Part shown: positions 16,134 to 23,358 of the stretch, in pieces
Layout: the number at the start of each line of letters is the position of its first letter
Numbering within the stretch: position 1 is the stretch's first letter
From: Chloroflexota bacterium
GTDB lineage: Bacteria; Chloroflexota; Limnocylindria; Limnocylindrales; CSP1-4
Direction of reading: 5' to 3'
DNA: 25,675 nt
Assembly (NCBI GenBank): GCA_021777365.1
Contig: JAJYDP010000001.1
Span: 1-25,675 of the forward strand
The notes under the pieces: model-generated
Databases searched by the model: none
What the model saw: the letters and a program-made list of their open reading frames with translations, nothing else
What the model was told of the DNA's origin: nothing
Position numbers and translations under genes: made by a program

Positions 16134-16199
16134 GCGCAGGGCGCCACCGAGCGAGGAGGCAGGGGCGGAGCACCGATCCATCCCCGGCCGGCGCCGGCG

Positions 16200-16205
16200 T
16201 ACACT
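16200..16205 (+). promoter_or_regulatory. -10 element before the UPF0182 gene
   Basis: TACACT ends 9 bases before the ATG at 16215. No Shine-Dalgarno sequence is visible in between, so the transcript is probably leaderless or nearly so. Confidence 0.35.
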
Positions 16206-16214
16206 CGCCAGCGC

Positions 16215-19200
16215 ATGGACGAACGCGAAGAACCGTCGGCCGGGCGGGGGCCGTCGTACCGATCAGGCGGCCAGGGTCCCGGCGGCGGGCGCGCGGGGTC
16301 GTCCCGGCCCGGACCCCGGCCCGTGGGCGGCAGCGACGGTCGGGGCCGCGGAGACCGGGCGATCCGCCTCGGGGCGAGCGGCCTGCTCGCCGCGGTGGTC
16401 ATCGGGATCCTGCTGATCCTCACCCTCGGCGGCTCGCTCGTCGACCTCGTCACGGACGGCATGTGGTACCAGAGCGTGGGCTACGCGCAGGTGCTCTGGA
16501 CCCGCCTGGGAACCCAGCTGGCGCTCTTCGCGGGCGTGGGGATCGCCGTCCTGGTCCTTCTACTGCTGGACCTCTGGGTGGCCGCGCGACTCGCTCCGCC
16601 GCCGCCCCCGGGCGGCGGCACCCTGCGGCACCTGTGGGATCGTCTCAACGAGGCCTCCCGGTACCAGGGCGGGCCGCGCATCTTCGGTCCCTTCGGCCCC
16701 GCGGAGCCGATCGTGGTCGGTGGAGAGCCGCTCGAGCCGCCCGACCTCACCCCGCTGGTCACCTGGGCCCTGGTGGGCGTCGCTGTCCTGGCCGCCCTGA
16801 CCGCCGCCGGCGTGGCGGCCGGCTCGTGGGACACCGTCCTGCTCTGGATCCACCGCGTCCCCTACAGCCCCACCGGCCCGTCCGTGACGGACCCGGTCTT
16901 CCACCTGGACATCTCGTTCTTCCTCTTCGACCTGCCCTTCCTGCAGCTGGTCCAGGGCCTGCTCAGCGGCGTGCTGCTCGCCGGCCTCGCGATCGCCGCC
17001 GCCAGGCACGCCGTCGCCGTGGCCCGCGGCCCGCTGGCGCTCTCGCGGCCGGCACGGGTGCACCTCTCGGTGCTCGCGGGGCTCTGGCTCGTGGTGGCCG
17101 CGGCCGGCTACCAGCTCGATCGCCTGAACCTGACCCACAGCACGCAGGGGGTCACCGTCGGCGTCAGCTACGCGGACCAGGCGGCGCGCTTCCTGGCCTA
17201 CGACGTGCTGTCGGTGGTGGCCGTCGGCGTGGCGGTGGTGCTGGTGGTCGCGGCGTTCCAGCGCCGGTGGTGGCCGGTCGCCGTCGCGATTGGGGCCTGG
17301 CTCGTGCTGTGGGTCGGTCTCGCCGGGGTCTACCCGGCCGTCGTCGAGGCGGTCGTGGTGAAGCCCAACGAGCAGGCCGTCGAGCAGCCGTACATCCAGA
17401 ACAACATCCAGATGACCCGCCTGGCCTACGGGCTCGACCAGTGGCAGGAGGTGCCCTACCAGGGATCCGGCCAGCTCTCGGCGTCGGCCATCCAGGCGGA
17501 CCAGGCCACCTTCGCCAACGCGAGGCTGTGGGACTACCGCCCGCTCGGTGCCACCATCGACCAGCTGCAGACCGTGCGCCAGTACTACCAGTTCGTCGAC
17601 GTGGACGCGGATCGCTACCAGATCGCCGGGCAGGAGCGGCAGGTCTGGATCTCCGCACGCGAGATCGCGGCCGAGAACATCCCGTCCGCCCAGAGCTGGG
17701 TCAACCAGCGGATCACCTACACGCACGGGATCGGCGCGGTGATGGCGCCGGTCAACGAGGTGACCAGCGACGGCCTGCCCCAGCTCCTCATCAGCAACAT
17801 CCCACCGCAATCGACCGGCGGCGCCCCCACCATCGCGCAGCCCCGGATCTACTTCGGCGAGAAGCAGAACGGGTGGGTGGTGGTCGACGCGGCCTCGCCG
17901 GAGTTCGACTACCCCGTCGCCTCCGGGTCGGGCGCCACGTCGGCCACGGGCGGCGCGAACCAGGCCTACACCCGCTGGACGGGCACCACCGGGATCGGGA
18001 TCGGGTCGTCGCTGACGCGCCTCCTCTTCGCCCTGCGGTTCCGCGACCTGAACCTCCTGATCAGCGACCAGGTCACGGCGCACAGCCAGCTGCTGTTCAA
18101 CCGTGCGCTGGCGGACCGCCTGCCGCTCATGGCGCCGTTCCTGCAGTTCGACCACGACCCCTACCTGGTCATCACCGACCAGGGCCGGCTGGCGTACGTG
18201 CAGGACGCCTACACCACCAGCCCGGACTTCCCCAACGCGACGCCGGTCGACCCGACCACCCTGCCGGCCGGGAGCGGGCTGGCGGGCGGCTCCTTCGACT
18301 ACGTCCGGAACAGCGTCAAGATCGTCATGGACGCCTATACCGGCCAGACCACGATGTATGTCGCCGATCCGGCCGACCCGATCATCCGCGACTGGGAAGG
18401 CGTCTTCCCGGGCATGTTCAAGCCGCTCTCCCAGGCTCCGAGCTGGCTCGCCGCGCACCTCCGGTACCCCGAGGACCTCTTCGACGTGCAGACCCGCATG
18501 TACGCCACCTACCACGTGACGGACCCGGCGACCTTCTACACGCGGAACGATCTCTGGACGGTCCCCTCCGAGCCGACCAGCAGCCAGCAGCTGCCGCTCG
18601 AGTCGTACTACGTGGAGATGCGCCTGCCGGGCGGGGCGGCGCCGGAGTTCCTCCTGCTCCAGCCGATGGTCCCCACCAGCCGGCCCAACATGAGTGCCTG
18701 GGTCGCAGCGCAGATGGACGGCGCGAACTACGGCAAGGTCGTGGTCTACGCCTTCCCGAAGGACACCTCAATCCTCGGTCCGGCCCAGATCGAGGGCCGC
18801 ATCGACCAGGATCCCACCATCAGCTCGCAGATCACGCTCTGGAACCAGTCGGGCTCCACGGTCGTGCGCGGCAACCTGATCGTGGTGCCCATCCAGCAGT
18901 CGCTGCTCTATCTCGAGCCGATCTACCTGCAGTCGACCAGCATCCAGTTCCCGGAGTTCCAGCGCATCGTGGTCGCCTCGTCGACCGCCGTCGCGTGGGG
19001 CACCTCGCTCTCGAGTGCGCTGAACGCGCTGCTGGCCGCCCAGGCCTCCGCCGGCACCGGCACGACCGGGGGGACCACGGGCCCGCCGCCCGGTTCCACG
19101 ACCCCGGGCGCGTCCTCCGCACCATCCGCGTCGGCGGCACCGTCGGCATCGCTCGCGCCCTCTGCGGCACCGGCCGCCTCGTCGGGGTCCGCACAGGCGC

Positions 19201-19370
19201 CTCCCTCGGGCAACGTGCAGGCCCTGGTCGCGTACGCCAACCAGCATTTCCAGGCAGCGCAGTCCGCCCTCCGCGCCGGTGATTTCGCTCGGTACGGGCA
19301 GGAGATGGACCTGGTGAAGGCCGCCCTCTCCCAGCTGAGCGTCCTGACCGGCGCATCGCCCGCGCCGTAG
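16215..19370 (+). CDS. UPF0182 family multi-pass membrane protein
   Basis: 1,051 residues, a normal length for UPF0182 (COG1615). A charged, Gly/Arg-rich N-terminal tail of ~50 residues is followed by seven hydrophobic segments. The first two are near residues 53-78 and 102-124, and the last ends with the VYPAVVEAVVVKPNE stretch. A large region then follows with family hallmarks: PYIQNNIQMTRLAYGL, TFANARLWDYRPL, YYQFVDVDADRY, ARIYFGEKQ-type (here PRIYFGEKQNGWVVVD), LLISDQVTAHSQLLFNR and FLQFDHDPYLVI. Topology suggests that this big domain is outside the membrane. The C-terminus has a Pro/Ser/Ala/Thr-rich linker (about 950-1003) before a short helical end (ALVAYANQHFQAAQSALRAG), as in other members. 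Function is unknown. Translation probably starts without a leader. Confidence 0.93.
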   Translation: MDEREEPSAGRGPSYRSGGQGPGGGRAGSSRPGPRPVGGSDGRGRGDRAIRLGASGLLAAVVIGILLILTLGGSLVDLVTDGMWYQSVGYAQVLWTRLGTQLALFAGVGIAVLVLLLLDLWVAARLAPPPPPGGGTLRHLWDRLNEASRYQGGPRIFGPFGPAEPIVVGGEPLEPPDLTPLVTWALVGVAVLAALTAAGVAAGSWDTVLLWIHRVPYSPTGPSVTDPVFHLDISFFLFDLPFLQLVQGLLSGVLLAGLAIAAARHAVAVARGPLALSRPARVHLSVLAGLWLVVAAAGYQLDRLNLTHSTQGVTVGVSYADQAARFLAYDVLSVVAVGVAVVLVVAAFQRRWWPVAVAIGAWLVLWVGLAGVYPAVVEAVVVKPNEQAVEQPYIQNNIQMTRLAYGLDQWQEVPYQGSGQLSASAIQADQATFANARLWDYRPLGATIDQLQTVRQYYQFVDVDADRYQIAGQERQVWISAREIAAENIPSAQSWVNQRITYTHGIGAVMAPVNEVTSDGLPQLLISNIPPQSTGGAPTIAQPRIYFGEKQNGWVVVDAASPEFDYPVASGSGATSATGGANQAYTRWTGTTGIGIGSSLTRLLFALRFRDLNLLISDQVTAHSQLLFNRALADRLPLMAPFLQFDHDPYLVITDQGRLAYVQDAYTTSPDFPNATPVDPTTLPAGSGLAGGSFDYVRNSVKIVMDAYTGQTTMYVADPADPIIRDWEGVFPGMFKPLSQAPSWLAAHLRYPEDLFDVQTRMYATYHVTDPATFYTRNDLWTVPSEPTSSQQLPLESYYVEMRLPGGAAPEFLLLQPMVPTSRPNMSAWVAAQMDGANYGKVVVYAFPKDTSILGPAQIEGRIDQDPTISSQITLWNQSGSTVVRGNLIVVPIQQSLLYLEPIYLQSTSIQFPEFQRIVVASSTAVAWGTSLSSALNALLAAQASAGTGTTGGTTGPPPGSTTPGASSAPSASAAPSASLAPSAAPAASSGSAQAPPSGNVQALVAYANQHFQAAQSALRAGDFARYGQEMDLVKAALSQLSVLTGASPAP

Positions 19371-19398
19371 GCGGCCGCCCGCGCCGTAGGCGGCCGCC
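19361..19398. repeat. 19-bp tandem duplication spanning the UPF0182 stop codon
   Basis: CGCGCCGTAGGCGGCCGCC is present at 19361-19379 and again, without a mismatch, at 19380-19398. The first copy contains the last codons and the TAG stop (19368-19370), so the second copy carries a non-used duplicate. Each copy ends in the self-complementary GGCGGCCGCC, and the two (19370-19379 and 19389-19398) can pair as a 10-bp stem with a 9-base loop, a possible terminator. Confidence 0.7.
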
Positions 19399-19400
19399 GG

Positions 19401-19438
19401 GCCATCCGCAGCGAGCGGGGCCGTCCGCAGCGAGACGG
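19401..19438. repeat. Second, imperfect 19-bp tandem repeat
   Basis: GCCATCCGCAGCGAGCGGG (19401-19419) is followed directly by GCCGTCCGCAGCGAGACGG (19420-19438), with 3 differences. It lies immediately after the duplication at 19361-19398 and just before the promoter of the GH13 gene. Confidence 0.55.
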
Positions 19439-19446
19439 GCGGCTGC

Positions 19447-19452
19447 TATGCT
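19447..19452 (+). promoter_or_regulatory. -10 element before the GH13 gene
   Basis: TATGCT ends 8 bases before the ATG at 19461, with no Shine-Dalgarno sequence in between. This fits a leaderless or near-leaderless transcript. No convincing -35 is visible; the expected position falls in the second 19-bp repeat. Confidence 0.4.
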
Positions 19453-19460
19453 CGCCCCTG

Positions 19461-22400
19461 ATGGAGTTCCACGTCTCGCGCGAGGCGCGCGACCGCTACG
19501 GCGTCGGCGATACCCTCTTCTCGCTCAGCGGGAACGTGATCCTCCCCGATTTCCGGGCCACCCGCGAGCTGGCCCGCGCCATGAACCTGGTGCGTGACGC
19601 CGCCGCCCATCCCGAGCGGGCGGTGGTGCCCGGCCAGCTCAACGCCATGGGGCTGGTGGACGAGATCCTCCACCACGTCTCGGCCCTGTACCGGCAGCAG
19701 CAGGACCCGCGGGCCCTGGCCGGCGCCCTCGCCGTGCTCGATGCCCGCTTCGGCGCGGACGCGGTGGACGCCACGCTGCTCGGGTTCGTGCGCCGGTTCC
19801 CCCCGGTGGCGGTCTACCGATCGGAGGTCACGCCCGAGGCCTGGATGGCCGGCGGCACCGAGGGCCTGCCGAACCGGGAGGTCGCGCTGGAGGAGCTGCT
19901 GCACCTCTGGCTGGCCAACGTCAACCCCGCGTTCGAGCCGTTCCGCGAGCTGTTCGACGACGGTCCGCTGGCCGGCGAGACGGGATACGCCTCGCTCGTG
20001 GAGGCGGTCCGGGACCATTTCCTGGCCAGGCCGCCGTTCGGGCCGGAGCGGCAGCCGCTGGTGGAGATGCTCCGCAGTCCGGCGATCGCCTCGCCCGAGT
20101 CGCTGCCGGGCCAGCTGCGCTACATCCGGGAGCGCTGGGGAATGCTGCTGGCCGGGCGGTTCGACGGCCGGCTCACGCTCGGGCTGGACGTGCTCAGCGA
20201 GGAGGAGCGCGCCCTCTGGCTCCGCTTCCACGGCCGCGAGGAGCTGGAGGCCGCCGCGCGGGGCCGGCGGGTGGGCGTCTACCAGTTCGGGGACCAGGAG
20301 CTGGAGCCGGAGCGCTTCAGCATGGATCGCGACTGGATGCCGCGCCTGGTGCTGCTGGCCAAGAGCACCTACGTCTGGCTCGACCAGCTCGCCCGCCAGT
20401 ACCGGCGGGAGATCCGGCGGCTGGACCAGGTCCCCGACGAGGAGCTGGACCGGCTGGCCCGCCAGGGCTTCACCGGGCTCTGGCTGATCGGGCTGTGGGA
20501 GCGCAGCCGCGCGTCGGAACGGATCAAGAAGCTGCGCGGGAACCCGGAGGCCGTGGCCTCCGCCTACTCGCTGCTCGACTACCGGATCGCCGAGGACCTG
20601 GGCGGCGAGGCGGCGTACGCGGACCTGCGGGAGCGCGCCTGGCGTCGCGGGATCCGGCTCGCGAGCGACATGGTCCCCAACCACATGGGGATCGACTCGG
20701 GCTGGGTGGTGGAGCACCCGGACTGGTTCCTCTCGCTCGAGCAGCCGCCGTACCCGGCGTACTCGTTCGGCGGCCCGGACCTCTCCTCCGATCCGAGGGT
20801 CGGCATCTGGATCGAGGACCACTACTACGACAACAGCGACGCGGCGGTGGTCTTCCGGCGGGAGGACCGGGCGACCGGCGAGAACCGCTTCATCTACCAC
20901 GGCAACGACGGCACGAGCATGCCCTGGAACGACACGGCGCAGCTCGACTACCTGCGGCCCGACGTCCGGGAGGCGGCGATCCAGACCATCCTGGCGGTCG
21001 CCCGCCGCTTCCCGGTGATCCGCTTCGACGCGGCGATGACGCTGGCCAAGAAGCACTACCAGCGGCTCTGGTTCCCCGAGCCCGGCACCGGAGGCGCCAT
21101 CCCCTCCCGGGCCGAGCACGGCCTGACGCGGGCCGAGTTCGACGAGCGGATGCCGGTCGAGTTCTGGCGCGAGGTGGTCGACCGCGTGGCCGCGGAGGCG
21201 CCGGACACGCTGCTCCTGGCCGAGGCGTTCTGGCTGATGGAGGGGTACTTCGTCCGGACGCTCGGGATGCACCGGGTCTACAACAGCGCGTTCATGAACA
21301 TGCTGCGCGACGAGGAGAACGCGAACTACCGGAGCGTGATGCGCAACACGCTGGAGTTCGACCCGGAGATCCTGAAGCGGTACGTGAACTTCATGAACAA
21401 CCCGGACGAGCGCACGGCCATCGACCAGTTCGGGACCGGCGACAAGTACTTCGGGATCGCCACCCTCATGGCCACCCTGCCGGGGCTGCCGATGTTCGGG
21501 CACGGCCAGGTGGAGGGCTACGCCGAGAAGTACGGGATGGAGTACCGCCGCGCCTACTGGGACGAGCAGCCCAACGACTGGCTGGTGGCTCGCCACGAGC
21601 GGGAGCTCTTCCCGCTGCTGCACCGCCGGCACCTCTTCGCCGAGGTGCGCGACTTCCTGCTGTACGACCTGGTCACCCCGGCCGGGCACGTCAACGAGGA
21701 CGTCTTCGCCTACTCGAACCGCTCCGGAGGCGAGCGCTCGCTGGTCGTCTACCACAACCGGTACGCCGAGGCGCGCGGCTGGATCCGTGGCTCGGTCGGG
21801 TTCGCGGTGAAGGGCCCCGGCGACGAGAAGACGATCGTGCGGCGCACCCTGGGCGAGGGACTCGGGCTCACGGCCGAGGACGGGATGTACTGCGTCTTCC
21901 GGGACCAGCGCAACGGCCTCGAGTACCTCCGTCCGAGTCGCGAGCTGTGTGAGCGGGGCATGTACGTCGAGCTCGGCGCGTACCAGTGCCACGTCTTCCT
22001 CGACATCCGCGAGGTGCGCGACGAGGTGGGCCTCTACGGGGAGCTCGCCCGCCAACTGAACGGTGCGGGCGTCCCCAGCATCGCCGCGGCGCTGCGGGAC
22101 CTGGCGCTCCGGCCGGTGCAGGAACCCGTGCGCGTGCTCGTCTCGGGTGACACACTGCGCCGCCTGCTCGCGGCACGGCGCGATGCGTCGCAGGGGAGCG
22201 GCACGGAGGGCATCGGCGGGCCGGAGGACGGTGCGCTCGACGATCTCGAGGCCCGGTTGCGCCCGGTGGTGGAGGCGGCCAGCCGCGTGGCCGGCGGGTG
22301 GGAGGATCCCGCCGCCCTCGTCGACGAGGTGCGACGGCGACTGCGCGTGGTGCTGGGGCTGCCCGGCCTGCAGGGCCCGGGCGGCGCAGGTGCCGCCGGC

Positions 22401-23309
22401 GAGGATGCCGCCGACGTCGGTGCCACCGGCGACCATGCCGCCGGCGAGGCCGCCGGAGTGGCCGACCTGCCCGGTGCCGCGGGCGAAGCCGCCGGAGTGG
22501 CCGACCTGCCCGGTGCCGCGGGCGAGGCCGCCGGACCCTCCGACGACCCCCGCGAGGCCGATGCAGGGACCGGCGCCGGCCTCACCGGTGCCTCCGGCGA
22601 GGGCGACGCGCGGGCGCTGCGGTCTCCGGCTCCGGGGGGCGCCACGGGCGCCGGGTCGACCATGTCCGCGGACCTGTCCACGTCGGCGGTGCCGCCGACG
22701 TTCGAGGAGGCCGCCCGGCGCCTCCGTGACGAGTTCCCCGACGACCTGCCCACGTGGGGGGTCCTCATCGACTGGGTCCTGCTCGGGGCGCTGGGCCGGG
22801 TCTCCGGCGAGGACGGCGCCGGCGAGCGGAGTCGCGCCTGGCTGGACGAGTGGGGCCTTGCGGACCCGGTGGCCGACGGCCTGCGCGACGCGGGCCTCGA
22901 CGACGGCGCGGTGGGGCAGGCACTGGAGCTTCTGCGGGTCCTCCTCGCGCTTCCCGACCGGGCGGTGGTGGCCGCGCTGGCCGGACCGCCGGCGGCCGAC
23001 GAGGAACGGGCCCTGCCCGCGGCGTGCGTCGATGGCTGGCTCTCGGATCCACCCACGGCCCGCCACCTCGGGGTGAACCAGTACGGGGGCGTCACCTGGT
23101 TCGACCGGGAAGGCTTCGTCCGTCTCGTACGCTGGTCGTTCCTGCTGCAGGTCGTGGAGCTTCGCCTGCGCGCCTCCTCCGACCTCGCGTTCCGGGGATC
23201 CGTCGCGCGGGCCCTGGGGCTGGCGCTCAATCTCGACCGCGCCCGCGAGGCGTCCGGGTACCAGGTGGACCGACTGCGCGCGACCGTGGAGGGCGGCGGG
23301 CAGATCTGA
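19461..23309 (+). CDS. Very large GH13 (alpha-amylase family) protein
   Basis: 1,282 residues. Residues 1-~330 are a conserved-looking region of unknown fold (TLFSLSGNVILPDF, GQLNAMGLVDEILHH). The GH13 barrel follows with its four motifs: region I DMVPNH (403-408), region II RFDAAMT with the nucleophile D523, region III LLLAEAFW with the acid/base E588, and region IV FMNNPDE (644-650) with D649. The three catalytic acids are present, but region IV has Pro where His is usual. A beta-type C-terminal domain ends near residue 850. From about 960 to 1080 there is an Ala/Gly/Glu-rich insert with 39-bp nucleotide repeats, then a helical Leu-rich tail. I recall similar long amylase-like proteins in Chloroflexota and Planctomycetota, from memory only. 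No signal peptide is seen, so it is likely cytoplasmic and acts on glycogen-like or other alpha-glucans. Confidence 0.88.
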   Translation: MEFHVSREARDRYGVGDTLFSLSGNVILPDFRATRELARAMNLVRDAAAHPERAVVPGQLNAMGLVDEILHHVSALYRQQQDPRALAGALAVLDARFGADAVDATLLGFVRRFPPVAVYRSEVTPEAWMAGGTEGLPNREVALEELLHLWLANVNPAFEPFRELFDDGPLAGETGYASLVEAVRDHFLARPPFGPERQPLVEMLRSPAIASPESLPGQLRYIRERWGMLLAGRFDGRLTLGLDVLSEEERALWLRFHGREELEAAARGRRVGVYQFGDQELEPERFSMDRDWMPRLVLLAKSTYVWLDQLARQYRREIRRLDQVPDEELDRLARQGFTGLWLIGLWERSRASERIKKLRGNPEAVASAYSLLDYRIAEDLGGEAAYADLRERAWRRGIRLASDMVPNHMGIDSGWVVEHPDWFLSLEQPPYPAYSFGGPDLSSDPRVGIWIEDHYYDNSDAAVVFRREDRATGENRFIYHGNDGTSMPWNDTAQLDYLRPDVREAAIQTILAVARRFPVIRFDAAMTLAKKHYQRLWFPEPGTGGAIPSRAEHGLTRAEFDERMPVEFWREVVDRVAAEAPDTLLLAEAFWLMEGYFVRTLGMHRVYNSAFMNMLRDEENANYRSVMRNTLEFDPEILKRYVNFMNNPDERTAIDQFGTGDKYFGIATLMATLPGLPMFGHGQVEGYAEKYGMEYRRAYWDEQPNDWLVARHERELFPLLHRRHLFAEVRDFLLYDLVTPAGHVNEDVFAYSNRSGGERSLVVYHNRYAEARGWIRGSVGFAVKGPGDEKTIVRRTLGEGLGLTAEDGMYCVFRDQRNGLEYLRPSRELCERGMYVELGAYQCHVFLDIREVRDEVGLYGELARQLNGAGVPSIAAALRDLALRPVQEPVRVLVSGDTLRRLLAARRDASQGSGTEGIGGPEDGALDDLEARLRPVVEAASRVAGGWEDPAALVDEVRRRLRVVLGLPGLQGPGGAGAAGEDAADVGATGDHAAGEAAGVADLPGAAGEAAGVADLPGAAGEAAGPSDDPREADAGTGAGLTGASGEGDARALRSPAPGGATGAGSTMSADLSTSAVPPTFEEAARRLRDEFPDDLPTWGVLIDWVLLGALGRVSGEDGAGERSRAWLDEWGLADPVADGLRDAGLDDGAVGQALELLRVLLALPDRAVVAALAGPPAADEERALPAACVDGWLSDPPTARHLGVNQYGGVTWFDREGFVRLVRWSFLLQVVELRLRASSDLAFRGSVARALGLALNLDRAREASGYQVDRLRATVEGGGQI
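22449..22535 (+). repeat. 39-bp in-frame tandem repeat within the GH13 gene
   Basis: A 39-base unit occurs at 22449-22487 and 22488-22526 with a single difference (last base), then nine bases of a third copy. It is in frame and encodes AAGVADLPGAAGE twice, residues 997-1022. Flanking sequence has more degenerate GCCGCCGGCGAG units. Copy number is likely variable between strains. Confidence 0.8.
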
Positions 23310-23320
23310 CGCACGGCCGA

Positions 23321-23345
23321 GGCGCCGGCTCAGGGGCCGGGCGCC
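23321..23345. terminator. Hairpin between converging GH13 and PBP genes
   Basis: Positions 23321-23329 pair with 23336-23345 (nine base pairs, one bulged base) around a six-base loop TCAGGG. It occupies much of the 49-base gap between the two stops and could end both transcripts. No T-run is present. Confidence 0.35.
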
Positions 23346-23358
23346 GGTGCCGGGCGTT

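Noticed and set aside
16001..16462. N-terminal extension of the lhgO frame
   Set aside because: It overlaps the divergent UPF0182 gene, has no family sequence, and the GTG at 16000 has AAGGA in place right before the FAD motif.
14867..19282. 1,471-codon plus-strand open frame across lhgO and UPF0182
   Set aside because: It runs antisense to lhgO and out of frame through UPF0182; Arg/Pro/Ala-rich composition typical of shadow frames.
22400..22540. Possible CRISPR array
   Set aside because: The repeats are directly adjacent, in frame and without spacers; this is a coding tandem repeat.
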